Below the pieces are notes generated by a model, which worked only from the letters and a program-made list of their open reading frames with translations, was not told the origin of the DNA and did no database searches. Both the position numbers and the translations under genes were made by a program. Positions 30,839 through 42,792 of a stretch of DNA of 64,000 bases are shown here, one piece after another (within the stretch, counting starts at the first letter, position 1; every line of letters begins with the position of its first letter). This DNA comes from Pseudomonadota bacterium (GTDB lineage: Bacteria; Pseudomonadota; Gammaproteobacteria; Xanthomonadales; Xanthomonadaceae). The DNA lies in contig JAFEBX010000003.1 of assembly GCA_018242425.1 (NCBI GenBank), positions 62,001 to 126,000 on the forward strand, in the 5' to 3' direction.

Positions 30839-31431
30839 CGTTGTGCTCCCAGCATGCGCTCGACGTAGCGCGCAATCAGGTCGACTTCAAGGTTGACCGC
30901 ATCCCCGACCTTCGTCGCGGAAAACGCGGTATGGCTGATGGTGTGCGGAATCAGCATCACCGCGAATCCTTCATCGTCGACTTCGTTGACGGTCAGGCTG
31001 ACGCCATCCACGCAGATCGAACCCTTCTTGGCGATGTAGCGATGCAGCTCGTGCGGCGCGGCGAAACGCCAGACCTGTTCGCCGTCAGCGGCACCGGCTT
31101 GCAGCACCTTGCCCATGCCATCGACGTGGCCGCTGACGACGTGGCCACCGAAACGATCGCTCGGGCGCATCGCCCGTTCGAGGTTCAACACGGCGTTCCG
31201 CCGCAAATCGCCGAGCGTGGTCAGGCGCAGCGTCTCGCTCGACACATCCACCGCGAACGATGCGGCATCGAATTCCACCACCGTCAGGCAGACACCATTG
31301 ACGGCGATGCTCTCGCCCAGCTCCACGCCATCGAACGGCAGCGTGCCGGCATCGATCTGCATGCGCAGTCCGCCATCCTGCTGCTCGCTGCCACGCAAAT
31401 GGCCAACACCCTGGATCAAACCTGTGAACAT
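30835..31431 (-). CDS. ribE: Riboflavin synthase, alpha subunit
   Basis: The enzyme dismutates two lumazines to riboflavin. The 198-residue product has the two tandem lumazine-binding repeats, each with a GVSLTV-like motif (VNGVCLTV near residue 45 and VDGVSLTV near residue 140), and starts with the canonical MFTGLIQGVG. The start at 31431 forms TGATG with the upstream methyltransferase stop. Confidence 0.97.
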   Translation of the reverse strand: MFTGLIQGVGHLRGSEQQDGGLRMQIDAGTLPFDGVELGESIAVNGVCLTVVEFDAASFAVDVSSETLRLTTLGDLRRNAVLNLERAMRPSDRFGGHVVSGHVDGMGKVLQAGAADGEQVWRFAAPHELHRYIAKKGSICVDGVSLTVNEVDDEGFAVMLIPHTISHTAFSATKVGDAVNLEVDLIARYVERMLGAQR

Positions 31432-32174
31432 CAATCCTGTTTCCTGAAAGCGTGCACGAACAACGGCCAATGCAACTGCAGCGTCGGCGCGTCGCCCCAT
31501 GCGGATTCGAACTGCTGGCGATATTGGGCGACCACATCGATGCCGGTGGCTTCGCGATGGCGCTTGCTCGCCGAATAACTGGAGAAATAACCGAGCATGC
31601 GTGGCAATGGCCACTCCACGCCCAAGGTGAATTCCGGGACTTCGATCGCCGGGAATGGCCACGCATAACCGGCATATGCCGCGTTGATGTCATCGCGCTC
31701 CGACGGCCAGTACCGAAGGATCGTCGACTGGAAGGCGTCGTTCACCGCTTGCAGTCGCGGCGGCACGATGATGTCCTGGTAGCCCCAGGTGACCAGCACC
31801 CCACCCGGCTTGAGCACCCGCGCGACTTCGGAAAAATACGCCGGGCGATCGAACCAGTGCAGCGCCTGCGCAACGCAGGCCGCATCGACGCTGGCATCGG
31901 GCAGGCCACAACGCTCGCCGGGCTCGACCACGAAATCGACATTCGACAGCTTCGGTGCCTGCGCGATCTGCGCGCTGCTGGGATCGGAGGCGTAAACGCG
32001 TTCGAAGCGCGTGGCGAGATCGCGCGTCGCCTGGCCACTGCCGCAACCAGCCTCCCAGCACAGCCCGCGTGCCGGCGCGACCGCCGCGATCCAGTCGAAC
32101 AAGGCCGGCGGATATTCCGGGCGTGCGGCGGCGTAGTCGGACGCGACTGCCGAAAAGTGGTCGGGGAAACTCAC
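31431..32174 (-). CDS. Class I SAM-dependent methyltransferase of unknown substrate
   Basis: This 247-residue protein has a UbiE/methyltransferase-11 type fold. CWEAGCGSGQATRDLA is motif I, VYASDPSSAQI motif II, and VARVLKPGGVLVTWGY motif III. The AQALHWFDRPAYF segment is typical of a group related to trans-aconitate methyltransferases. It is locked between ribD and ribE with ATGA and TGATG overlaps, so it is co-translated with riboflavin enzymes, but nothing in the sequence ties its substrate to flavin synthesis. Confidence 0.85.
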   Translation of the reverse strand: MSFPDHFSAVASDYAAARPEYPPALFDWIAAVAPARGLCWEAGCGSGQATRDLATRFERVYASDPSSAQIAQAPKLSNVDFVVEPGERCGLPDASVDAACVAQALHWFDRPAYFSEVARVLKPGGVLVTWGYQDIIVPPRLQAVNDAFQSTILRYWPSERDDINAAYAGYAWPFPAIEVPEFTLGVEWPLPRMLGYFSSYSASKRHREATGIDVVAQYRQQFESAWGDAPTLQLHWPLFVHAFRKQD

Positions 32175-33265
32175 GATCCCTTCCGTCGCAGCAAGAGGCG
32201 CTGGTCGGGCCCGATCCGGCGCGCGTCGATGATTTCCAGTTCGTGGCGATCGGCCATCGTCTCGATCGACAACCCGTCGAACATCGGGCGCGCGCGATCG
32301 CCGAGCAGCAGCGGCGCCACGTAGAGCAGCAATTCGTCCACCAGGCCGGCGCCGAGGAAAGCGCCCGCAAGCGTGGCGCCCGCTTCGACCTGCACCTCGT
32401 TGATTTCGCGCCGCGCCAGTTCGGCCAGCACGGACTGCAAATCGAGCACGCGTTCGTGCAACGGCACCGCGAAACGTTGCGCGGTGAACTCGCGTGGCGG
32501 CTTGATGTCGGGTGCATGCATGTACAACGTCGGCACCTCGCCTTCGCGCACCCGACCGCGCGCGATCGTCGCCAGCCCGGGGTCGAGCACCACGCGCAGC
32601 GGCGGCACCACCGGCACGTCATCGGGCAGGCGCACGGTGAGGTGCGGGTCATCGGCCAGCACGGTGCCGGCACCCGTGAGTAACGCACCACAGCGCGCGC
32701 GCCAGCGCTGCACGTCCGCGCGCGACTGCGGGCTGGTGATCCATTTCGATTCGCCGCTGGCCAGCGCGGTGCGGCCGTCCAGGCTGACGCCCTGCTTGAT
32801 GCGCAACCACGGCCGCCCGCGTTCGACGCGCGCGAGGAAGGCGCGGTTGAGCTGGCGCGCCTGCGCTTCCATCAATCCTGAAGCGACCTCGATGCCCGCT
32901 TCCTGCAAGCGCGCGAACCCCGCGCCATCGACCTTCGGGAAGGGATCGCGCATCGCCGCGACCACGCGACTGACGCCCGCGCCGATCAATGCTTCAGTGC
33001 ATGGCGGCGTGCGTCCGATATGCGCGCAGGGTTCCAGCGTCACATAGGCGGTCGCGCCCCAGGCACGACCACCGGCGTCGCGCAGTGCCATCACTTCGGC
33101 GTGGGGTTCTCCGGCGCGTTCGTGCCAGCCCTCGCCGACCACTTCTTCGCCCTGGGTGATCACGCAGCCGACCATCGGGTTCGGTCGCGTCGTATACGTG
33201 CCGCGCTCGGCGAGGCGCAGGGCCCGCGCCATCATTGCGTGATCGAAAGCAGTGAACGCGCTCAT
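32171..33265 (-). CDS. ribD: Bifunctional diaminohydroxyphosphoribosylaminopyrimidine deaminase / 5-amino-6-(5-phosphoribosylamino)uracil reductase
   Basis: RibD carries out the second and third steps of riboflavin synthesis. The N-terminal deaminase domain has the zinc motifs HAEVMAL and PCAHIGRTPPC; the C-terminal reductase domain begins near residue 150 with KQGVSLDGRTA and keeps VEAGATLAGAFL. It is 364 residues long. The start at 33265 lies 4 bp after nrdR. Confidence 0.96.
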   Translation of the reverse strand: MSAFTAFDHAMMARALRLAERGTYTTRPNPMVGCVITQGEEVVGEGWHERAGEPHAEVMALRDAGGRAWGATAYVTLEPCAHIGRTPPCTEALIGAGVSRVVAAMRDPFPKVDGAGFARLQEAGIEVASGLMEAQARQLNRAFLARVERGRPWLRIKQGVSLDGRTALASGESKWITSPQSRADVQRWRARCGALLTGAGTVLADDPHLTVRLPDDVPVVPPLRVVLDPGLATIARGRVREGEVPTLYMHAPDIKPPREFTAQRFAVPLHERVLDLQSVLAELARREINEVQVEAGATLAGAFLGAGLVDELLLYVAPLLLGDRARPMFDGLSIETMADRHELEIIDARRIGPDQRLLLRRKGS

Positions 33266-33269
33266 TGCC

Positions 33270-33791
33270 TCAGCGCTTCTTGTTCCTGTCGATCGGCACC
33301 ACCTCGCCACCCAGCAAAGGCAACTGCCCTTCGCCGGCGAGATCGTGCTCGAGGCGATCGAGCTCCTCGCGGAAATCGGCGGCGTCCTCGAACTTGCGGT
33401 AGACCGAAGCGAAACGGACGAAGGCGACCTGGTCGAGCTTGCGCAATTCCGCCATCACGAATTCGCCGACGCGGCGCGAGGGCAACTCGCGTTCGGTGGT
33501 CCGGCGCAACTGGTGCACCACCGCGCGCACGCCGACTTCAATCTGCTCTTCGGAAACCGGGCGCTTGTGCAGCGCGCGATCGAAGCTCAGGCGCAACTTG
33601 CGGGCGTCGAAGTTCTCGCGACGACCGTCGGACTTGACGATCGCCGGCAGCTTCAGCTCGATGGTTTCCAGCGTCGAGAAACGTTCCCCGCAGGCCTCGC
33701 ACTCACGGCGACGACGGATCGTCGCGCCGTCGTCGGACACGCGCGAATCGATCACGCGGGTATCGGAGTGCTGGCAATAGGGGCAATGCAT
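33270..33791 (-). CDS. nrdR: Transcriptional repressor NrdR
   Basis: NrdR senses ATP/dATP and represses ribonucleotide reductase operons. The 173-residue protein starts MHCPYC and has the four-cysteine zinc ribbon (CPYC, then [10 protein letters not shown]), followed by an ATP-cone domain from about residue 50. It lies 8 bp after glyA and 4 bp before ribD, the glyA-nrdR-ribD order usual in gammaproteobacteria. Confidence 0.97.
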   Translation of the reverse strand: MHCPYCQHSDTRVIDSRVSDDGATIRRRRECEACGERFSTLETIELKLPAIVKSDGRRENFDARKLRLSFDRALHKRPVSEEQIEVGVRAVVHQLRRTTERELPSRRVGEFVMAELRKLDQVAFVRFASVYRKFEDAADFREELDRLEHDLAGEGQLPLLGGEVVPIDRNKKR

Positions 33792-33799
33792 GGCAGGAC

Positions 33800-35062
<1,263 letters not shown>

Positions 35063-35119
35063 CGGGCACTCCGGAAGGCGGAAACCCCCATTGTAGCGGC
35101 GCTGCCCGGCCCCAACGGA

Positions 35120-35143
35120 AAAGGCGCGCCGAAGCGCGCCTTT
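35120..35143 (-). terminator. Rho-independent terminator after the first RcnB gene
   Basis: A perfect 10-bp stem with a 4-base loop is followed on the minus strand by TTTTCC. It lies about 50 bp after the stop at 35192 and before glyA, so it probably ends the RcnB transcript. The symmetric sequence could also act weakly on the plus strand. Confidence 0.8.
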
Positions 35144-35191
35144 CCTCCATTTCGCCACGACCGGGCCGGAACCCGGCGCGTCGCCTCGACC

Positions 35192-35653
35192 TCAGTGATG
35201 CAGCAGGACGTCGGCGATGATGCCGCTGGCGATCGCGACCATCAGGAAGTTGCCGCTGTCGTCGCGGACCCAGCGATAGCCCGGGCGCGGTGCATAGAGG
35301 CGATACGGACGATAGTCCGAGTACGGCACCACGTAGACGTTGCGGTAGCCGTAGCTGCGGTAATCGCGACCGCGCGCCCACGGCGGCGGCCCACGACGGC
35401 CGTTATCCCAGTGGCCATTCTTGTGGTAGCGGCGATCACGATCGTCGTAGCGATCGCCATGGTAGCGGTGGCCGTCGCGGTCACGGCCGTGGCCGCGCCC
35501 CTGGTCATCGTCGTCGCCGCGTCCGTGCCCGTCATCGCCATAGGCGACGTAATACGGATTACCACCTCCATGATCCTTCGCCATGGCCGGCAGGGATGCA
35601 AATCCCAATGCAACGGCCAGCGCCGGGACAAGCTTGAGGGTTGTCTTCATCAT
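35192..35653 (-). CDS. RcnB-family periplasmic protein, copy 1
   Basis: This is a secreted protein of about 153 residues. A signal peptide (about 1-25, ending PAMA) is followed by a His/Asp/Gly/Arg-rich region and a C-terminal RcnB-type domain, YRWVRDDSGNFLMVAIASG. RcnB proteins are periplasmic and influence Ni/Co homeostasis in E. coli, but this His/Asp-rich form could bind other metals. Two adjacent ATG codons (35653 and 35650) both fit the GGGAGA ribosome site; I use the first. It is a tandem paralogue of the next upstream gene. Confidence 0.8.
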   Translation of the reverse strand: MMKTTLKLVPALAVALGFASLPAMAKDHGGGNPYYVAYGDDGHGRGDDDDQGRGHGRDRDGHRYHGDRYDDRDRRYHKNGHWDNGRRGPPPWARGRDYRSYGYRNVYVVPYSDYRPYRLYAPRPGYRWVRDDSGNFLMVAIASGIIADVLLHH

Positions 35654-35779
35654 GTCTCTCCCATCGGGATGTGCACCATGCACGATATCGAATTTACGGA
35701 ACATGCCTGAACGGGAATTGGATTCCGATATCGGCCGCACCGTCCATTCAGGTTGGAGCGGCCGAACCCTTCCCGGCTG

Positions 35780-36421
35780 TCAGTGGCCAAACAACAGGTC
35801 GGCGATGATGCCGGTGGTGATCGCGACCAGGATGAAGTGGCCGAAGTCGTCGCGACGCCAGCCATAACCGCGCGGCGGGGCATACAGGCCGTAATCGCCG
35901 TAGTCGTCGACGCTGTAGGTCGGGGCGTAGTCGTCGCCGTAATAGACGTTGCCGACGGTCCAGACCGGTTCCGGGCGGTAGCCATAGCCGACGCTGTAGT
36001 AGCCGCGACCGCGGTTCGGGTAATACGCGCGCGGCGGCGGTGCATAGCGGTAGTCGCGGCCACGGTCGTAGCCACCGTAACCGCCACGCCCGTAGTAGTT
36101 GTTGGCCTGCGGAGGCGGCGGCATCTGCGGGCGCTGGGCATAACCGTTGCCATTGCGCTGCCAGTTGCCGCGATCGCCCCAACCGCGACCGTTGTTGTTA
36201 TTGCCGTTGTTGTTGTCGCGATTCGCCCAGCCGCGGCCGTTGTTGTCGCGATTCCCGCGGCCGTCGCGCTGCTGTTGCCCGCCATTGTTGCCATTGGCCG
36301 GCTGTTGCTGTTGCTGCTGGCCACGGTCACGGCCGTGGTCTCCCCAATCCTGGGCCGATACGGCGAACGGAATCGCCGACAAGGCAAGGAACAGGACCGC
36401 ACCTTTCATCGTGGCTTTCAT
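35780..36421 (-). CDS. RcnB-family periplasmic protein, copy 2, Gln/Asn-rich
   Basis: This 213-residue secreted protein has a signal peptide (about 1-24, cleavage after VSA). A low-complexity region rich in Gln, Asn, Gly and Arg follows (about 30-110, including six consecutive Gln), then a Tyr-rich stretch, and the same C-terminal RcnB domain, YGWRRDDFGHFILVAITTG. GGGAGG about 6 bp upstream supports the start at 36421 over other Met codons. It ends 126 bp before copy 1, so the pair may be co-transcribed. Function beyond family membership is unknown. Confidence 0.78.
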   Translation of the reverse strand: MKATMKGAVLFLALSAIPFAVSAQDWGDHGRDRGQQQQQQPANGNNGGQQQRDGRGNRDNNGRGWANRDNNNGNNNNGRGWGDRGNWQRNGNGYAQRPQMPPPPQANNYYGRGGYGGYDRGRDYRYAPPPRAYYPNRGRGYYSVGYGYRPEPVWTVGNVYYGDDYAPTYSVDDYGDYGLYAPPRGYGWRRDDFGHFILVAITTGIIADLLFGH

Positions 36422-36550
36422 GACGACCTCCCGGTCGCGTGTGGTAAGTGACGGGGCCAATATGCGCGTTCCCTGCTGAAGCGGAAGTGCTGGCCCGGAA
36501 GACATTTAGCTGCCGGAAAGCCCCGCATTCAGCTTGTGGATGGGCGCCGG

Positions 36551-36556
36551 TATAAT
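36551..36556 (+). promoter_or_regulatory. Possible -10 hexamer for ettA
   Basis: A perfect TATAAT lies 51 bp before the ettA ATG in the gap between divergent genes. At 17-bp spacing the -35 would be TTCAGC (36528-36533), which is poor. Confidence 0.5.
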
Positions 36557-36607
36557 TGGCGACATCATCCACAGAACCTGGGTGCCCCAGCGGGCGCCGG
36601 AGCGAGC

Positions 36608-38252
<1,645 letters not shown>

Positions 38253-38269
<17 letters not shown>

Positions 38270-38936
38270 CGGCGATCCTGGCCAATGCGTGGATATCGGG
38301 CGGTTCGAGGATCGCCCGCTCCGCGCCATGCCGCGCGACTTCCAGCATCGCCAACCCGATTTCACGGGTGGTGACGATCTTCGTCGGGAACATCCTCTGC
38401 AGCGGGCCCAGCAACGGCCCGACAAGAACATACGCCCAGCGGTAGGCCGGCGTCTTCGAGCGGATGCCGTCAAGCGCACGTATCGCGCCCGGCCGAAACA
38501 TGTAGGCGGCCTTGAACGGCAACTTCAGCAGATCGTTTTCCGTCCTGCCCTTCACTCGCGCCCACATCACCTTGCCCCGCTCGCTGGAGTCGGTGCCGGT
38601 GCCACTGACGTAGGTCAAGACCATCTGCGGATTGAGCGGCGCCAGCGCTCCGGCCGCGGCAAGGGTGAGATCGTGGGTGATGCGCGTGTACGCCGCTTCA
38701 TCGAGACCTGCAGCGGAAACACCCAGGCAGAAGAAGCAGGCGTCATATCCCGCGAGCTGGCCAGGATCGCCGTAATGAAACAGGTCGTCCTGCACCCGTT
38801 CCCGCAGCTTGGGATGCACCTGTCCGAGCGGGCTGCGACCGATGCACAGGACTTCCTCGACATCCGCCGCCGCAAGGCATTCGCGCAGGACGCCCTGCCC
38901 GACCATGCCGCTCGCGCCAAACACGATCACTTTCAC
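38253..38936 (-). CDS. NAD(P)-binding Rossmann-fold protein (epimerase / HTATIP2-like)
   Basis: This 227-residue protein has the dinucleotide-binding motif [13 protein letters not shown] at the N-terminus, [14 protein letters not shown], and [25 protein letters not shown]. In the last segment an atypical Ser-Lys arrangement replaces the classical YxxxK. The substrate is unknown. The start is GTG at 38936, overlapping the pncB TGA, so it is translationally coupled to pncB. The last 17 bp overlap the end of ettA. Confidence 0.85.
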
Positions 38937-40111
38937 GACTGCACCTTCCCGGGAACACCGAACACCTTGCGCAGGTAAGTGACGAAGCCCGGGTCGTCGC
39001 TCATGCCCTTGCCCGGACTGTCGCTGATCTTGGCCACTGGCTGGCCATTGCAGCGGACCATCTTGAGCACCAGTTGCAGGGGCTTCGGCCCGACGTCGTT
39101 GGTGAGGTTGGTGCCGATGCCGAAGCCGAGCCGGCAGCGCCCGGCGAAGTGCGCGGCGATGCGCAGCACGGCGTCGGCGTCGAGTCCGTCGCTGAAGACC
39201 AATGCCTTGGCCCGCGGATCGACGCGATTCGCCGCCAAATGCGCGAGCACGCGATCGCCCCACGCCAGCGGGTCGCCGGAATCGTGGCGCATGCCATCGA
39301 ACAGCTTGCAGAAATACATGTCGAAATCGCGCAGGAACGCCTCCAGCCCGACGACATCCGAGAGCGCGATGCCGAGATCGCCGCGATACTCCTGCGCCCA
39401 TGCCTCGAACGCGGCCTTCTGGGAATCGCGCAGGCGCGGACCGAGCTGCTGGAATGCCTGCAGCCATTCATGGGCCATCGTGCCGTGCGGGACCATGTCG
39501 TACTGCATCGCCAGCGCGACGTTGCTGGTGCCGACGAATTGCGCTCCCAGGACTTCGCTGCAGATCGGCAGCACGCGTGCGTGCCAGTCACGCGAATAGC
39601 GACGGCGGGTGCCGAAATCGGTGATCGTGAAAGCCCCTGGATCGGCACGAATGCGCCCGAGCTTGGCCCGCAACCGGCGCTCACCTTCAACCAGGTCGGC
39701 ACCGGGTTGGTGGCGCATCCAGACCTCGCTGACGAGCGCAAGGATCGGCACCTCGAACAGGATGGTGTGCAACCAGGGGCCGTCGATGCGCAGGTCGAGC
39801 TCGCCCGGAACGTCGCGCGAGGCCTCCAGGTGGACGTGTCGCGACTGCAACTGGAACAGTTCGAGGAAATCGACGAAGTCGGGCTTGATGTACCGGAGCG
39901 TCCGCAGGTAGTCGAGTTCGGTGGAAGTGAACCGGAGCGTGCAAAGGTGTGCGATCTCCGCGCGGATCTCGTCAAGATGGGCGGCAAGGTCGATGCCGGG
40001 ACTCCGGCACTTGAACCGGTATTCCACCTGCGCGCCGGGGTGCTGGTGGAGCACGGCCTGCATCATCGTGAGCTTGTAAAGGTCGGTGTCGAGCAGGGAC
40101 TGGAGGATCAT
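38933..40111 (-). CDS. pncB: Nicotinate phosphoribosyltransferase
   Basis: PncB makes nicotinate mononucleotide from nicotinate and PRPP in NAD salvage. The 392-residue protein contains [21 protein letters not shown], and [10 protein letters not shown], which includes the regulatory phospho-His of the family. GIGTNLTND forms the phosphate loop. The start at 40111 gives the expected N-terminus. It is divergent from pyrF, 62 bp away. Confidence 0.96.
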   Translation of the reverse strand: MILQSLLDTDLYKLTMMQAVLHQHPGAQVEYRFKCRSPGIDLAAHLDEIRAEIAHLCTLRFTSTELDYLRTLRYIKPDFVDFLELFQLQSRHVHLEASRDVPGELDLRIDGPWLHTILFEVPILALVSEVWMRHQPGADLVEGERRLRAKLGRIRADPGAFTITDFGTRRRYSRDWHARVLPICSEVLGAQFVGTSNVALAMQYDMVPHGTMAHEWLQAFQQLGPRLRDSQKAAFEAWAQEYRGDLGIALSDVVGLEAFLRDFDMYFCKLFDGMRHDSGDPLAWGDRVLAHLAANRVDPRAKALVFSDGLDADAVLRIAAHFAGRCRLGFGIGTNLTNDVGPKPLQLVLKMVRCNGQPVAKISDSPGKGMSDDPGFVTYLRKVFGVPGKVQS

Positions 40112-40173
40112 CGGCGGCTGTCGAGCAGTGGACGCTGGCACAATAGCCGCAAATGCCGGAAGGACAGGTCGAC

Positions 40174-41001
40174 ATGGGATTCACCGAGAAACTGCGCACA
40201 CGCTGGAAGGCCGCGAACTCGCTGGTCTGCGTCGGCCTCGATCCCGATCCCGCGAAGTTCCCCGATGCATTCTCCGATGACGAGGACGCGCTCTTCGCGT
40301 TCTGCCGCGACATCGCCGACGCCACCGCCGAATACGCCTGCGCGTTCAAGCCGCAGATCGCCTACTTCGCCGCGCACAACGGTGGCGAAGCGGCCCTGCA
40401 GCGACTGATTGCCCACATCAATGCCGAGCACCCCGAGGTTCCGGTGATCCTCGACGCCAAGCGCGGCGACATCGGCAGCACCGCCGAGCAATACGCGGTC
40501 GAGGCCTTCGATCGCTTCGGCGCCGACGCGGTGACGCTCAATCCCTACATGGGTCGTGATTCCGCGCAGCCGTTCCTGCAACGCGGCGATCGCGGTTGCG
40601 TCTTCCTCTGCCACACCTCGAATCCCGGTGCGCGCGATTTCCAGGAACTCATCGTGCCCGATGGGAGCGGCGGCGAACCGCTGTACCAGCGCATTGCCCG
40701 CACGATTGCCGGCGAATGGAATGGCGCGGACAACTGTTCGCTGGTGGTCGGAGCAACCTTCCCCGAAGAACTGAAGGTGATCCGCGGCATCGTCGGCGAC
40801 ATGCCTTTGCTGATCCCAGGCGTCGGCGCACAGGGCGGTGACGTCGAAGCGGTGGTGGAGAACGGCCGCACGACGGATGGCACCGGACTGATGATCAACT
40901 CCTCGCGCGGGATCCTCTATGCGTCGATGGGCGCCGATTACGCCGACGCGGCCGCACGCGCTGCGCGCGAACTGCGCGACACCATCAATCGCCATCGCTG
41001 A
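40174..41001 (+). CDS. pyrF: Orotidine 5'-phosphate decarboxylase (type 2)
   Basis: PyrF carries out the last step of UMP synthesis. The 275-residue product matches the longer type-2 family. VGLDPDP is near the N-terminus, the catalytic [11 protein letters not shown] near residue 95, and PGVGAQGGD plus SSRGILYA form the phosphate-binding end. I choose ATG 40174 because GGACAGG lies 6 bp upstream; ATG 40153 is an alternative. It precedes the metallo-beta-lactamase gene by 28 bp. Confidence 0.96.
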   Translation: MGFTEKLRTRWKAANSLVCVGLDPDPAKFPDAFSDDEDALFAFCRDIADATAEYACAFKPQIAYFAAHNGGEAALQRLIAHINAEHPEVPVILDAKRGDIGSTAEQYAVEAFDRFGADAVTLNPYMGRDSAQPFLQRGDRGCVFLCHTSNPGARDFQELIVPDGSGGEPLYQRIARTIAGEWNGADNCSLVVGATFPEELKVIRGIVGDMPLLIPGVGAQGGDVEAVVENGRTTDGTGLMINSSRGILYASMGADYADAAARAARELRDTINRHR

Positions 41002-41029
41002 GTGCCCGCGCATGGCGTAGGCTGCGGGC

Positions 41030-41983
41030 ATGGAAGACACGCCCGATCGCCATCGCCGCCTGCTGCTGTCTGCCGGTCTTGCCGGGCTCGGAACGCTCGC
41101 GTTGCCGACATCGGCGTTTGCCATGGCCGAACCATGGCCGCGCTCGCGCCTGGTCCTGCTCGGCACCGCCGGCGGTCCGACGCCGAAGGCGCTGCGCGCT
41201 GCACCAGCGAGCGCAGTGATCGTCGATGGCGTCGTCTACGTCATCGACTGCGGCAATGGCGTCGCGCGGCAACTGGCGCTGGCCGGGATCGCGCTCGACA
41301 GGATCGCGAACGTCTTCATCACCCATCAGCATTCCGACCACACCGCCGACTACGGCAACCTGCTGTGGTTGGCGTGGGCCGGCAGCCTTGCGCACCCCGT
41401 CGATACCTGGGGCCCACCGCCGCTGAAGCGGATGACACGGCTGTTCCTCGATATGAATGCTGCCGACATCCACACCCGGATCGCCGACGAAGGACGCCCG
41501 CCCCTCGCACCACTGATCCGCCCACACGAACTCACGCACGCCGGCGTAGTAATGCAGGATGCGCGCGTGCGCGTAACCGCCGCCCTTGTCCAGCATCCGC
41601 CGGTCGCACCGGCATTCGCGTATCGCTTCGATTGCCCCGATCGCTCGATCGTGTTTTCCGGCGACACCCGGCCGTCGGCATCACTGGTCGAACTTGCGCG
41701 CGACGCCGACGTGCTGGTGCATGAGGTGATGTATCTCCCGGCACTGGAGAAACTGATCGGCAGCGAATCGAACGCTGCGCGGCTGCGCGAACATCTGCTG
41801 GCCAGCCACACCACTACCGAGCAAGTTGGACGCATCGCGACCGAAGCCGGCGTCGGGACACTGGTGTTGAACCACTTTGTCCCGGGTGGCGATCCGACGC
41901 TGACCGACGACATCTGGCGCGATGCCGTCGCGAAGCATTACAAGGGGCGGATCGTCGTCGGGCGCGACCTGATGGAGCTTTGA
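41030..41983 (+). CDS. Exported metallo-beta-lactamase-fold hydrolase, probable Tat substrate
   Basis: This 317-residue protein has a twin-arginine-like leader (RHRRLLLSAGLAG, with cleavage near AFA at about 31). An RNase Z/arylsulfatase-like MBL domain follows: THQHSDHTAD supplies HxHxDH, and FSGDTRPS and LNHFVPG supply further metal ligands. The motif set is complete, so it should be an active binuclear metal hydrolase in the periplasm; the substrate is unknown. It ends 4 bp before the convergent DUF3667-type gene. Confidence 0.87.
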   Translation: MEDTPDRHRRLLLSAGLAGLGTLALPTSAFAMAEPWPRSRLVLLGTAGGPTPKALRAAPASAVIVDGVVYVIDCGNGVARQLALAGIALDRIANVFITHQHSDHTADYGNLLWLAWAGSLAHPVDTWGPPPLKRMTRLFLDMNAADIHTRIADEGRPPLAPLIRPHELTHAGVVMQDARVRVTAALVQHPPVAPAFAYRFDCPDRSIVFSGDTRPSASLVELARDADVLVHEVMYLPALEKLIGSESNAARLREHLLASHTTTEQVGRIATEAGVGTLVLNHFVPGGDPTLTDDIWRDAVAKHYKGRIVVGRDLMEL

Positions 41984-41987
41984 TCGC

Positions 41988-42740
41988 TCAGTGGCGTCTG
42001 GCCAGGAGATAAATGGTCAAGACAATCCACACCAACGCCTGGTTCATCAGGATGAAAACCAGATAGCTACCGAGGCTGCGCAACACGGTTTTCCACCGCG
42101 AGTCACCACGCAAAAACTGCACGAGCGAGAAAACCCCGTAAGCCATCGACAACAACACCGCCCATTGCGGCAGCTGCGGAATCCAGTGCTGCAGCAACAA
42201 GGCCAGGATCCACAGCACCATGGTCTGCGCCGTCAGGAAGGCGATGATGACCAGCCATTCCGGATAATTCAGTCCTCGCGTCCCGCGGAACACCAGCTTG
42301 AACGCCAGCGCCTCCAGCGGCAGCAGGAGGATCGTCACCAGGGCGAAATGCGCGGTCATCCAGGCATCCGCGCGGCGAAAGGCCTCGTCCTGCGAGACCG
42401 GCGTCCCGTCGAATTGCGCGGCCATCGTCCCGACTCCCAGCATGCCGGAGAGAAACACGATCGCTGCCGACAGGATCATCAGCAACAACAGAGGCTTGAC
42501 CAGGTTGGCCCTGCGTCCTTCGAGGTAGTCGCGGATCAGCTCGCCCGGCCGCAGCATGAGTTGCCGAAGCGTGTAGAGGATGCCGCGATCCATGTGCAGG
42601 ACGCTGTGTTCGAGCTCGTGGCCGATGAAATGCCAATCGATGCGGTGTGCCGGCGTCGGCTGGCCGCAGCCCGGGCAGAAATGCTGGTCGGATGCGTCGA
42701 TTGCGCGCAGGCAATTGGCACAGGCATTGGTGTCGTGCAC
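41988..42740 (-). CDS. DUF3667-type membrane protein with N-terminal zinc ribbon
   Basis: This 250-residue protein has two CxxC pairs at residues 8-25 (CANC and CPGC), typical of a zinc ribbon, then IGHELEHSVLHMDRGILYTLRQLMLRPG. About five transmembrane helices follow. The pattern fits the DUF3667 family, which has no known function. The start is GTG at 42740, with a purine-rich AGGAGAGGGG stretch upstream. It follows the glycosyltransferase gene by 52 bp and may end the purL operon. Confidence 0.8.
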   Translation of the reverse strand: MHDTNACANCLRAIDASDQHFCPGCGQPTPAHRIDWHFIGHELEHSVLHMDRGILYTLRQLMLRPGELIRDYLEGRRANLVKPLLLLMILSAAIVFLSGMLGVGTMAAQFDGTPVSQDEAFRRADAWMTAHFALVTILLLPLEALAFKLVFRGTRGLNYPEWLVIIAFLTAQTMVLWILALLLQHWIPQLPQWAVLLSMAYGVFSLVQFLRGDSRWKTVLRSLGSYLVFILMNQALVWIVLTIYLLARRH

Positions 42741-42792
42741 GTCGGGATCCCCTCTCCTGATCCGGCATCTTACCCGGCCAGGCGTCCCGCGA

